From NCBI RefSeq assembly GCF_033100395.1, contig NZ_JAWLVJ010000002.1, forward strand, positions 189,890-253,889: DNA of 64,000 nt, given 5' to 3'. Under the pieces are notes generated by a model. That model did no database searches. It worked only from the letters and a program-made list of their open reading frames with translations, and was not told where the DNA came from. Both the position numbers and the translations under genes were made by a program. Positions 56,728 to 64,000 of this stretch are shown here, piece after piece; within the stretch, counting starts at the first letter, position 1; each line of letters begins with the position of its first letter. The DNA comes from Terasakiella sp033100395. GTDB taxonomy: Bacteria > Pseudomonadota > Alphaproteobacteria > Rhodospirillales > Terasakiellaceae.

Positions 56728-59410
56728 CCACGGATGCCGCACAGGTCTTGAATTCCGGGATTTTACCGTAAGGGTCCAGTTCTGGGTTGGTGAGAAGGTT
56801 GGCGGCTGCCTCTTTGAAGCAGAAGGGGATAAAGACCATACCCGGGGGTACATCGCGGTCTGGGCGCGCATGGATATCCACGCTGCCGCGTCGGGTGGAA
56901 ACGGTGATGTAATCCCCTGCATCCAATCCCATATCGGCAATGTCTTTCGGGTTGAGGCTTGCAACCGGTGTACCTTCGATCTGATCCAGTACATTGGCCC
57001 GCCGCGTCATGGCCCCCGTATGCCAATGTTCCAGCATGCGCCCGGTGGTCAGGATGAAGGGATAGTCCTGGTCCGGTGTTTCATCCGGCGCAATCAAATC
57101 GGTTGGAACGATACGACCCTTTTTCGTCGCTGTCGGGAAGCCTTCGCCAAACAGGACCTGCTGGTCGTTGGGGTAGGTTGCGCCGTCTTCTTTTTCAAGA
57201 CGATCCCAGGTGATGCCGTTTAGCGAATTCATGATGGTCGCCATTTCGGCAAAGACATCCTGCGGGCCTGCATAAGTCCAATCCAGCCCCAGATGTTTTG
57301 CCATTTCAGTAATGATCCATAAATCCTGACGGGCGTCGCCCGGTGGGGTGAGCGCCTGTCGTCCCATCTGGACCTGACGGTTGGTGTTGGTAAAGGTCCC
57401 TGTCTTTTCAGGGAACGCACTGGCGGGCAGGATGACGTCGGCATACATGGCTGTTTCGGTTAAAAAGATATCCTGCACGACCAAGTGTTCAAGCATGGCT
57501 AGGGCTTTGCGCGCATTGCCTGCATCTGGGTCTGACATGGCCGGGTTTTCACCCATGATATACATGGCTTTCAGCCTTGAGGCCTGAATGGCATGCATGA
57601 TTTCCACGACAGTCAGGCCGAGCTCTGTATCCAGTTTCTGCCCCCAGATTTCTTCGAATTTATCGTGATTGGCCGCAACGGGCTGGTAATCGGGATAGAC
57701 CATGGGGATCAGCCCGGCATCCGATGCACCCTGCACATTATTCTGGCCACGCAAGGGATGAAGCCCGGTACCTTCCCGCCCGATCTGCCCGGTGATGAGC
57801 GCGAGCGTGATGAGGCAACGGGCGTTATCGGTACCATGGACATGTTGTGATATACCCATCCCCCAGAAAATGAGGGAACGATCTGCCTTGGCATACAGGC
57901 GGGCAATGGTGCGGATTTCATCAGCGTTGATGCCGCAAATCTCGCTCATGGCTTCGGGGGTGAAAGGCTTGATGGTCTCAACGAGTTTGTCAAAATCAAT
58001 GGTGTTGGCGTCGATATAATCTTTGTTCGTTAGCCCTTCGTCGATGATTGTATGGATCATGGCGTTGAGCAAGGATACATCAGCGCCCGATTTAAACTGG
58101 ATCATATGATCGGCAAATCGGCTGAGAGCTTGTCTGCGCGGGTCCATGACGATCAGCTTGCTGCCCTGCTTGACGGCATCTTTGATATAGGTTGCCGCAA
58201 CCGGGTGGTTCTGTGCCGGGCGTGCCCCGATGATAATGATCACATCGGCTTTCAGCGCGTCCATGAACGGCGCGGAAACAGCAGCTGATCCGATCCCTTC
58301 CATGAGGGCGGCGACGCTGGAGGCATGACAGAGCCGTGTGCAGTGATCCACATTGTTGGTGCCAAATCCCGTGCGGATCAGTTTCTGGAAGAGATAGGCT
58401 TCTTCGTTTGACCCTTTGGCGGACCCAAAGCCGGCGAGTTCTGACGGTTGATACGTCTTGAACCCGGATGCTGCTTTTTCAAGGGCTTCGTCCCAACTTG
58501 CTTCGCGAAAATGTGTCAGCGGGTTGGACGGATCCATCTGTTCTTTCGGTGCATCCTCTTTGCGGATCAGTGGTTTGGTTAGGCGTTGCGGGTGATGGAT
58601 ATAGTCAAAGCCGAAGCGCCCTTTGACGCAGAGCTTTTCATTGTTGGCCGGACCGTCACGTCCTTCCACCTTGATCAACTGGTCGTCTTTGATGTGATAG
58701 GCCAGCTGGCATCCGACCCCGCAGAAGGGACAGAGGGACGCTACTTCTTTGTCGGCTGTCTGGCTGGGTACTGCTTTGCCTGTTTGCGGATCGCGCGGCA
58801 ACAAAGCCCCGGTCGGACAGGATTGCACACATTCCCCGCAGGCCACACAGGTGCTGCCATCCACCGGATCATTCTGATCAAAGGAAATGACAGATCGGCT
58901 CCCACGAAAGGCCATGCCCAACACATCATTGGTCTGGATATCCTGACAGGCACGCACACAGTTGGTGCAATGGATGCAGGCGTTCAGATCAACGGCGAGG
59001 GCCGGGTGGCTGTAATCGTTTTCAATTTTATCACTGGCGGGGAAGCGAGAGGTTTCAATCCTCACCTCATCCGCCATTTTCCAGAAATGGGATTTTGGAT
59101 CCGGGCAAGCGTTTCGGGCGGGCTGATCCGCCAGCAACAGTTCCATCACCATTTTACGTGATTTGGTCACCCGGTCTGAATGGGTATGGACCACCATGTC
59201 TTCAGTGGGCGTGCGCATGCAGGAGGCAGTCAGGGTGCGTTCACCTTCGACCTCCACTACACACAGGCGGCAATTGCCATCGGCTTTATTATAACTGTGA
59301 TAGCCGGAACAGAGGTGCGGCAAGGTTTGACCTTCGCGCTTGGTGATGTCAAACAGGGTTTCGTCACCTTCAGCAGTAACTGTTTTGCCATTGAGCGTAA
59401 AAGAGATCAT
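56711..59410 (-). CDS. fdsA: NAD-linked formate dehydrogenase, molybdopterin (alpha) subunit
   Basis: This 899-aa subunit oxidises formate to CO2. The N-terminal NuoG-like module carries a [2Fe-2S] domain (LCSGYHSYNKADGNCRLCVV), a His-Cys cluster region and two ferredoxin clusters (CIHCTNCVRACQD and CVACGECVQSCPTGA). The catalytic part has its own [4Fe-4S] motif CPFCGVGCQL, and the Mo ligand is the Cys in DHCTRLCHASSV (Cys, not a UGA selenocysteine codon). The C-terminal molybdopterin-dinucleotide domain ends around VFIPFCFKEAAANLLTNPEL. It overlaps the NuoEF-type gene by 4 bases. The accessory genes fdsC/fdhD and fdsD are not seen here. Confidence 0.93.
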   Translation of the reverse strand: MISFTLNGKTVTAEGDETLFDITKREGQTLPHLCSGYHSYNKADGNCRLCVVEVEGERTLTASCMRTPTEDMVVHTHSDRVTKSRKMVMELLLADQPARNACPDPKSHFWKMADEVRIETSRFPASDKIENDYSHPALAVDLNACIHCTNCVRACQDIQTNDVLGMAFRGSRSVISFDQNDPVDGSTCVACGECVQSCPTGALLPRDPQTGKAVPSQTADKEVASLCPFCGVGCQLAYHIKDDQLIKVEGRDGPANNEKLCVKGRFGFDYIHHPQRLTKPLIRKEDAPKEQMDPSNPLTHFREASWDEALEKAASGFKTYQPSELAGFGSAKGSNEEAYLFQKLIRTGFGTNNVDHCTRLCHASSVAALMEGIGSAAVSAPFMDALKADVIIIIGARPAQNHPVAATYIKDAVKQGSKLIVMDPRRQALSRFADHMIQFKSGADVSLLNAMIHTIIDEGLTNKDYIDANTIDFDKLVETIKPFTPEAMSEICGINADEIRTIARLYAKADRSLIFWGMGISQHVHGTDNARCLITLALITGQIGREGTGLHPLRGQNNVQGASDAGLIPMVYPDYQPVAANHDKFEEIWGQKLDTELGLTVVEIMHAIQASRLKAMYIMGENPAMSDPDAGNARKALAMLEHLVVQDIFLTETAMYADVILPASAFPEKTGTFTNTNRQVQMGRQALTPPGDARQDLWIITEMAKHLGLDWTYAGPQDVFAEMATIMNSLNGITWDRLEKEDGATYPNDQQVLFGEGFPTATKKGRIVPTDLIAPDETPDQDYPFILTTGRMLEHWHTGAMTRRANVLDQIEGTPVASLNPKDIADMGLDAGDYITVSTRRGSVDIHARPDRDVPPGMVFIPFCFKEAAANLLTNPELDPYGKIPEFKTCAASVVKTPS

Positions 59411-60861
59411 GCGAAATCCTCCGCAAAATGGGCAAGCGCTGTCAGCACCGGATTGGGCGCAGCTTGACCCAACCCGCAGATGGAACTGTCCTGCATCACC
59501 GCGCTCAGTTCCGTCACCAGATCATAGTCCAGCGGTCCGGTCTTCAACATCATGGCGATTTTCTCACAGCCCACCCGGCATGGGGTACATTGACCGCAGC
59601 TTTCATGATCGAAGAAGTTCATCAGATTGATGACCACATCCTTCATATTATCCTGATCAGACAGGATGATGACGGCAGCGGAGCCAATAAAACAGCCATG
59701 TTCTTCCAGCGCACCAAAGCTTAAAGGCAGGTTGGACTTACTCGCAGGCAAGATACCCCCGCTTGCGCCACCCGGTAGATAAGCTTTGAACTTGTGTCCC
59801 TCCAGCATGCCGCCTGCCATCTCGATCAACTCAGCAACCGTAATATCGACGGATGCCTCATAGACACCGGGGTTCTGCACGCGACCGGAAAGGGAATAAA
59901 ACCGCTTTGATCCGGCCTCAATGCCGTCGGCCATAATCTCCTGCACCCGCCAGAGGGTTTCCACGTTATTGACCAAAGTCGGGCGACCAAAGAGACCGCT
60001 TTGCGCTGGGTAAGGTGGCTTGATGCGCGGCAGGCCTCGCTTGCCTTCCAGACTTTCCAGCAAGGCGGTTTCTTCCCCGCAGATATAAGCGCCTGCCCCG
60101 CGGCGCAGATGGATGGTTTTGCCTGTTTTGATCTTGGGGAGTTCGGTTTCCAGAATTTTGCGCACTGTCTTATATTCATCACGCAGGTAAATATAGATGT
60201 CGTCTGCCTCAATCACATGGGCGGCGATCAGCATGCCTTCCAGCACTTTATGGGGATTGGTTTCCAGACAGTGGCGATCTTTAAAGGTGCCGGGTTCGCC
60301 TTCATCCGCATTGACGACCAACACACGATTATTCGACGCATTGAGCAAAAAACGCCATTTTTGTGCAACGGAAAATCCCGCACCGCCTAGGCCGCGTAAA
60401 CCGGCCTCATCCAGTTTCTGCAAAACCTCATCGGGTTCAGACAGGGGCGCGTAGGTGTACTCTTCATATCGGATATAGTCCGGCAGGTTGATCGGATCAT
60501 CACTTGAAAAAGAAACAGGTGCATCGGCGCAACTGCCGACACAAGGCACACCATAGCCTTCCTTCACACCAAACAGGCTGCAGGTCAGGCTGGTGCAGGC
60601 TTTCTGTCTGGAACGCTCTTCACCAATGGGGAAATGCGCATAGAAGGTCGCGACCTCATAGACTTGGGCTTGCGATAAGTTCATGGCCTGGGCAAGGGCA
60701 GCGATCAGGTCTTTGTCCAGTTGATGATAATGATCCTGCACGCGGTGCAGGTTCTCAATCAACAGGTCAGCTTGCGCCGCATCGGCACCTAATAATGCCT
60801 GAATTTGCTGCACCAGATCCTGATCGGTCTGGCGTCCTTTGGGGAAGAATTTCTTTTTCAT
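59407..60861 (-). CDS. fdsB: Formate dehydrogenase NADH-binding subunit, NuoE-NuoF fusion
   Basis: This 484-aa protein fuses two parts. Residues ~1-125 are NuoE/FdsG-like with [2Fe-2S] ligands in CTSLTC and CVGSC. Residues ~150-484 are NuoF/FdsB-like with the FMN/NADH motifs LRGLGGAGFSVAQKW, VVNADEGEPGTFKDR and GAGAYICGEETALLESLEGK, and a [4Fe-4S] site (ESCGQCTPCRVGC...SSICGLG). It passes electrons from the molybdopterin subunit to NAD+. The stretch between the two NuoE Cys pairs is only about 13 residues, shorter than usual. It is the first gene of the two-gene operon; the Lrp gene upstream ends 13 bases before it. Confidence 0.92.
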   Translation of the reverse strand: MKKKFFPKGRQTDQDLVQQIQALLGADAAQADLLIENLHRVQDHYHQLDKDLIAALAQAMNLSQAQVYEVATFYAHFPIGEERSRQKACTSLTCSLFGVKEGYGVPCVGSCADAPVSFSSDDPINLPDYIRYEEYTYAPLSEPDEVLQKLDEAGLRGLGGAGFSVAQKWRFLLNASNNRVLVVNADEGEPGTFKDRHCLETNPHKVLEGMLIAAHVIEADDIYIYLRDEYKTVRKILETELPKIKTGKTIHLRRGAGAYICGEETALLESLEGKRGLPRIKPPYPAQSGLFGRPTLVNNVETLWRVQEIMADGIEAGSKRFYSLSGRVQNPGVYEASVDITVAELIEMAGGMLEGHKFKAYLPGGASGGILPASKSNLPLSFGALEEHGCFIGSAAVIILSDQDNMKDVVINLMNFFDHESCGQCTPCRVGCEKIAMMLKTGPLDYDLVTELSAVMQDSSICGLGQAAPNPVLTALAHFAEDFA

Positions 60862-60873
60862 GCGAACAGCTTA

Positions 60874-61344
60874 TCAAATATTGTCAACTTTCACGCCTGT
60901 TTTTTTAAAGACAGTGCGAAGGGCAAAGCTGGAACGAATGCGCGTCACACCGGGCAGGCGCGATAGATAATTTCGGTGAATCTGCTCAAACCCTTCCGGG
61001 CCTGCACAGGCAATGCGCAACAGATAGTCCGCATCCCCCGACATAAAGTAGCAGCCGCGCACATCCGGGCAGTCTTTCACCGCATGTTCAAAAGCATCGA
61101 CCACGTCTTCCCCCAGATTCCCGAGCGTGATTTCCACGAAGACATTGGTGGGTTTGCCGACGGCGGCCTGGTTCAACAACATGACGTACCCATCAATGAA
61201 ACCGTCATCTTCCAGCCGTTTGACCCGGCGCAGACAGGCAGAGGGGGACAGGTTGATGGTTTCTGCCAGATCAGCGTTGCTCATGCGGCCATCGCGCTGC
61301 AGCAAAGTCAGAATCTTACGATCCGTTGCGTCTAAAGCTTCCAT
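60874..61344 (-). CDS. Lrp/AsnC-family transcriptional regulator (probable ald regulator)
   Basis: This 156-aa regulator has an N-terminal helix-turn-helix (LDATDRKILTLLQRDGRMSN, INLSPSACLRRVKRLEDDGF) and a C-terminal RAM/ligand domain (VFVEITLGNLGEDVVDAFEH, CYFMSGDADYLLRIACAGPE). It is divergent from alanine dehydrogenase with 156 bases between. This layout is typical of Lrp-type activators of ald that respond to alanine, and I infer that function. The stop lies 13 bases before the formate dehydrogenase operon on the same strand, so some read-through into it is possible. Confidence 0.93.
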   Translation of the reverse strand: MEALDATDRKILTLLQRDGRMSNADLAETINLSPSACLRRVKRLEDDGFIDGYVMLLNQAAVGKPTNVFVEITLGNLGEDVVDAFEHAVKDCPDVRGCYFMSGDADYLLRIACAGPEGFEQIHRNYLSRLPGVTRIRSSFALRTVFKKTGVKVDNI

Positions 61345-61419
61345 GTGAATATTCTTCTCTAAAATATATGACTAAACGCATGATATTCTAAAAAATGTCG
61401 ATTTGGCAACCAATTTAGA

Positions 61420-61468
61420 CAGCACATTTTGTCGGTGTTGAATTACCTTAAGAGGCATCAAATATATA
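61420..61468 (+). promoter_or_regulatory. Candidate Lrp operator and ald promoter
   Basis: The sequence CAGCACATTTTGTCG (61420-61434) is a partial match to the published Lrp consensus YAGHAWATTWTDCTR and contains a GACA/TGTC dyad. Just downstream TTGAAT (61438-61443) and TATATA (61463-61468) could be -35/-10 boxes with a long 19-base spacer, 33 bases before the ald start. The surrounding region is AT-rich. Assignment is tentative. Confidence 0.3.
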
Positions 61469-61500
61469 GATAATACCGTTGCAGAATTAGGAGAGACTTC

Positions 61501-62619
61501 ATGTTAATCGGTGTTCCAAAAGAGATCAAAAACCATGAATATCGTGTCGGGCTGACACCAAGTTCCGTTCGTGAAATGTGTGCCCACGGCCATAAGGTCA
61601 TGGTGGAAACCAACGCCGGTGAAGGCATTGGATGCGCGGATGAAGATTACATCAAAGCAGGTGCTGAAATTGTCGGCGCAGCCAAAGATGTTTTTGATAA
61701 AGCAGAAATGATCATCAAGGTCAAAGAACCCCAAGCCGTCGAGTATGAACAACTAAGCGAAGATCAACTGCTTTTCACTTACCTGCACCTGGCACCGGAC
61801 CCTGCACAAACAAAAGGTCTGGTAAATTCCGGTGCGACATGTATCGCCTATGAAACAATTACCGATAACCGTGGTGGTCTGCCACTGCTTGCGCCGATGT
61901 CGGAAGTGGCAGGTCGTATGTCCATCCAGGTTGGTGCCACAGCTTTGCAAAAAGCCCATGGCGGCCGTGGTATGTTGCTGGGCGGTGTACCTGGCGTTCA
62001 ACCTGCAAAAGTCGTCGTCATCGGCGGCGGTGTCGTAGGCACAAACGCTGCACATATGGCTATGGGTCTGGGCGCAGACGTTACCGTTCTTGATCGCTCC
62101 CTTAGCCGCATTGCTTATCTTGACGATGTATTCGGCCCGCGTATGAAGACCCAGTATGCGACCGTCGATGCAACGGAAGAACTTGTGTTTGATGCCGATC
62201 TGGTTGTGGGTGCTGTCCTTGTCCCCGGCGCAGCCGCACCAAAACTGATCAGACGCAATCAATTGTCCTCTATGAAAAAAGGTTCCGTAATCGTGGACGT
62301 GGCAATTGACCAGGGTGGTTGTTTTGAAACCTCCAAAGCGACCACCCATGCTGATCCAACCTATATTGTTGATGATGTGGTTCACTACTGCGTGGCAAAC
62401 ATGCCAGGTGCCGTGGCCCGTACCTCAACATTTGCTCTGAACAACGCGACTTTGCCCTTTGCGTTAGCTCTGGCAGATAAAGGTTGGAAACAGGCTTGCG
62501 CAGACGACCCCCATCTTCTCGCAGGTCTCAACGTCCAAGGCGGCCGTGTGACTTACAAGGCTGTTGCGGATGACCTGGGATACGACTTTGCTGACCCGGC
62601 AGGTCTTATCGCAGCCTAA
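61501..62619 (+). CDS. ald: Alanine dehydrogenase
   Basis: This 372-aa enzyme interconverts L-alanine and pyruvate + ammonia with NAD. It opens MLIGVPKEIKNHEYRVGLTP, with substrate residues Arg-15 and Lys-75-type IKVKEP, then FTYLHLAPD (catalytic His), and a Rossmann loop in VVVIGGGVVGTNAAHMAMGL. VDVAIDQGGCFETSKATTHA, containing the catalytic Asp region, and the C-terminal VHYCVANMPGAVARTSTFAL are also present. A good ribosome site (AGGAGAG) is 5-6 bases before the ATG. It is divergent from the Lrp-type regulator. The codon bias resembles pckA, suggesting high expression. Confidence 0.97.
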   Translation: MLIGVPKEIKNHEYRVGLTPSSVREMCAHGHKVMVETNAGEGIGCADEDYIKAGAEIVGAAKDVFDKAEMIIKVKEPQAVEYEQLSEDQLLFTYLHLAPDPAQTKGLVNSGATCIAYETITDNRGGLPLLAPMSEVAGRMSIQVGATALQKAHGGRGMLLGGVPGVQPAKVVVIGGGVVGTNAAHMAMGLGADVTVLDRSLSRIAYLDDVFGPRMKTQYATVDATEELVFDADLVVGAVLVPGAAAPKLIRRNQLSSMKKGSVIVDVAIDQGGCFETSKATTHADPTYIVDDVVHYCVANMPGAVARTSTFALNNATLPFALALADKGWKQACADDPHLLAGLNVQGGRVTYKAVADDLGYDFADPAGLIAA

Positions 62620-62645
62620 ACGACTACATTAAAAAAGCCTCCCTA

Positions 62646-62681
62646 AAGCCGCCCTTCTCCCAAGGGGCGGCTTATTTTTTT
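62646..62681 (+). terminator. Terminator after ald
   Basis: AAGCCGCCC (62646-62654) pairs with GGGCGGCTT (62665-62673) around a 10-base loop and is followed by ATTTTTTT. It lies 27 bases after the ald stop. Confidence 0.92.
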
Positions 62682-62760
62682 GGAAAATAAAATAATTTTG
62701 TTTATGTTTTGTTCTTGATTATTGATGCCAAATGTGACACATAGAATAAAGTCAACAGGA

Positions 62761-62836
62761 GAAGTGTGACCATATGGTCCGCTTCTTTTTTTTCGCGAAA
62801 GCCGCATCCCATTGGTTTGGGAGGCGGCTTTTTTTA
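62761..62836 (+). terminator. Two tandem terminator-like hairpins upstream of the peptidoglycan-binding-like gene
   Basis: The first hairpin is GAAG-TGT-GACCATATGGTC-CG-CTTC (62761-62785), followed by eight T. The second is AAAGCCGC-A-TCCCA (62798-62811) paired with TGGGA-G-GCGGCTTT (62818-62831), followed by TTTTATTTTTT. The pair lies after the ald terminator and before the ribosome site of the next gene. They may end a short leader or small RNA, or act as attenuators for the downstream gene. Confidence 0.6.
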
Positions 62837-62866
62837 TTTTTTAGTCATGAGATAAGGAGATTGAAC

Positions 62867-63925
62867 ATGGGAATGTTTGATCAAGTAAACGACTTCTTTT
62901 CGGTAGGAAAAACAATCAGCCAGTCAAGCAATACGCAGCCAGACGATGTCTTGAAAACCAAATCGGCTTTGGCACAGACAGGTGACTATAAAATTCCTGA
63001 TTTTGGCATCACGGACATTCCGGACATGGGGATGATTGAAGGGTTAAAGAGCTTTCAGAAGAAAAACGGTCTGAAAGTTGACGGTGTGATGAAACCACAT
63101 GGCCCGACTGAGGCCAAACTTGGGGAAGCAATGGGGCGACAGGGCATCACCAATAATGAATTGTTGAAGGCTGTTACACCGAAACCAGCGGCAAATCAAA
63201 ATGTTGTGCAAGCAGGTCAGCCCGAAACAAAGATATCAGGGCCGAAGAAGTCGGGTGATGACGCGTGGGCGCAAGCATCGCAACAGCAGCCTAAAACGGC
63301 TATTATACCATCGGGAAAGACTGTGCAAGAGCGTATCGCTTCCATGATGTTGGATAAACGTTATCAGGATAAGCAAGATACACGTTTAAAAGATCATATT
63401 GTGCAGCAATTCAAAAAAGCCTTTCCCGATGAAGTTTCATATGATGAAACAGGGAAAATGAAGCAACCGCAGGCGGTGATTTCTCCAGACGATGTTGAAC
63501 CTTTTGATCCCGACGGCGAGCTTCAAGCAAATGTTATAAGGGCCTCACAGGAAGCGCCTGGCGATGATACTCAAACGGATGAAAATGCTGATTTTTGCAA
63601 AGGGCTTGCGCGATCAATTGAGGAAGAACGAGCTTTTGTAAAAGAATACAGCACGGAGTTGATAAATGTGGATTATGATATTCGGAAGATGAAAGATGAT
63701 ATTGAGAAGGGAAGGCAAGATATCGAGCTGGGTTTGGCAAGTTATTTAACTTCCATTGGAAAAGATATTCTGTCAATTCCTTGGACCAACATACCAGGCA
63801 TTATTGCAGCAGCTGCAAATGCTGGTTTTGGTGGTTCAGATTTACTCATAAAATACGAGCAGGTGAATATTATGATTCATCGAAAATTACCTTCACTGGA
63901 AAGGACAAAGGCTAGGTTCTGTTGA
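62867..63925 (+). pseudogene. Peptidoglycan-binding-like domain protein, 3' end cut by an insertion sequence
   Basis: The start is ATG 62867 (AAGGAGA six bases upstream). The visible frame codes 352 aa. Residues ~45-90 resemble a PG_binding_1 domain (MIEGLKSFQKKNGLKVDGVM, PHGPTEAKLGEAM). A Gln/Pro-rich linker follows, then a charged helical region (KEYSTELINVDYDIRKMKDD) and a hydrophobic patch (SIPWTNIPGIIAAAANAGFG). There is no signal peptide. The last residues (ARFC) and the stop at 63923-63925 come from the end of an IS-like element that begins at about 63916, so the original C-terminus is lost. The intact protein may have been a cell-wall-associated or phage-like protein; function unknown. 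Confidence 0.7.
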
Positions 63926-64000
63926 CAAAGTGCTTTACCCAAACCCGAATTGATGTGACCTGAACGAAGCCGAGAAAGCTTAACATCGTTTTGTCATATC
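63912..64000 (-). mobile_element. IS5-type insertion sequence end with transposase C-terminus (partial)
   Basis: Read on the minus strand, the last 89 bases encode YDKTMLSFLGFVQVTSIRVW then VKHFVNRT and a TAG stop (63912-63914). This 'RYDKT..SFLGFVQ..SIRxW' ending is typical of IS5-family DDE transposases. The end sequence GTTCTGTTGACAAAG starting at ~63916 is the probable terminal inverted repeat. It abuts CTAG (63912-63915), which fits the YTAR targets of one IS5 subgroup. The rest of the element is outside the window. It interrupts the peptidoglycan-binding-like gene. Confidence 0.75.

Noticed and set aside
58300..58420. Selenocysteine at the formate dehydrogenase active site
   Set aside because: The Mo-ligand position in the LCH motif is an ordinary Cys codon with no in-frame TGA.
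58586..59161. 191-aa forward frame opposite the formate dehydrogenase gene
   Set aside because: It lies opposite iron-sulfur motifs of fdsA and is a codon-bias shadow.
1..64000. tRNA or rRNA genes
   Set aside because: No T-loop-like GGTTCRANTCC with a matching acceptor stem and no rRNA-like sequence was noticed by eye; a covariance-model scan would be decisive.

Overview
The window reads as a chromosomal segment of a free-living, motile, aquatic-type alphaproteobacterium, most like the Rhodospirillales (Terasakiella, Magnetovibrio or Thalassospira relatives). This placement is inferred from gene content: the chvI-chvG-hprK-EIIA-HPr-EI cluster next to pckA, a short HPr kinase, DUF2125, DUF1285, DUF6111 and DUF1127 proteins, a moxR/DUF58/BatA-type operon and a hemerythrin-domain chemoreceptor. 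Genes are densely packed. Many overlap by 4 to 20 bases and several convergent pairs share their ends. I saw no rRNA, tRNA or CRISPR array.

Layout. 1-5.1 kb: end of a histidine kinase, two small unknown proteins, a lone Hpt protein, a cupin/racemase/aminotransferase operon and a DUF2125 membrane protein. 5.2-7.9 kb: uvrC and an orphan periplasmic binding protein. 8-16.8 kb: a regulatory PTS (EI, HPr, EIIA), RapZ, HprK and ChvG/ChvI, followed by an FMN-binding HugZ-like gene and pckA; this couples carbon/PEP status to gluconeogenesis. 16.9-23 kb is an accessory stretch: an NTF2-like protein, YaaA, a secreted thiaminase I homologue with a Cys-rich lectin-like tail, three 88-bp paired palindromic repeats (REPIN-like) with a small GIY-YIG nuclease between two of them, a glutathionyl-hydroquinone reductase and its divergent LysR regulator. 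23-29.6 kb: the moxR/DUF58/BatA/GATase-like operon. 29.8-32.4 kb: DUF1285, NUDIX, DUF6111 and cca. 32.4-34.9 kb: a hemerythrin-NIT-HAMP chemoreceptor. 35-40.4 kb: cobalamin genes (cobB, cobA, cbiD, cobK) with SCO and SafE-like copper/redox genes inside the operon. 40.5-44.4 kb: a DUF1127 protein, a MarR/OmpR/EnvZ operon and ilvE. 44.4-48 kb: a small Cys-rich protein, then a hybrid kinase with a coupled binding protein.

48-54.9 kb holds the most unusual locus. A leftward operon encodes a 101-aa secreted protein with two AAIG-type repeats, a 107-aa secreted protein, a CsgG/HfaB-like outer-membrane lipoprotein, a 1178-aa secreted protein with about 13 copies of the same ~35-residue repeat, a 62-aa exported protein, and then a NupC transporter. 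I interpret it as a curli-like (type VIII / holdfast-anchor-like) export system for a surface fibre or adhesin with its own repeat family.

55-64 kb: a GNAT enzyme, a glycosyltransferase, a two-gene NAD-linked formate dehydrogenase (NuoEF-type fusion plus molybdopterin subunit), an Lrp/ald pair, a leader with tandem terminators, and a peptidoglycan-binding-like gene cut at its 3' end by an IS5-type insertion sequence that runs off the right edge.
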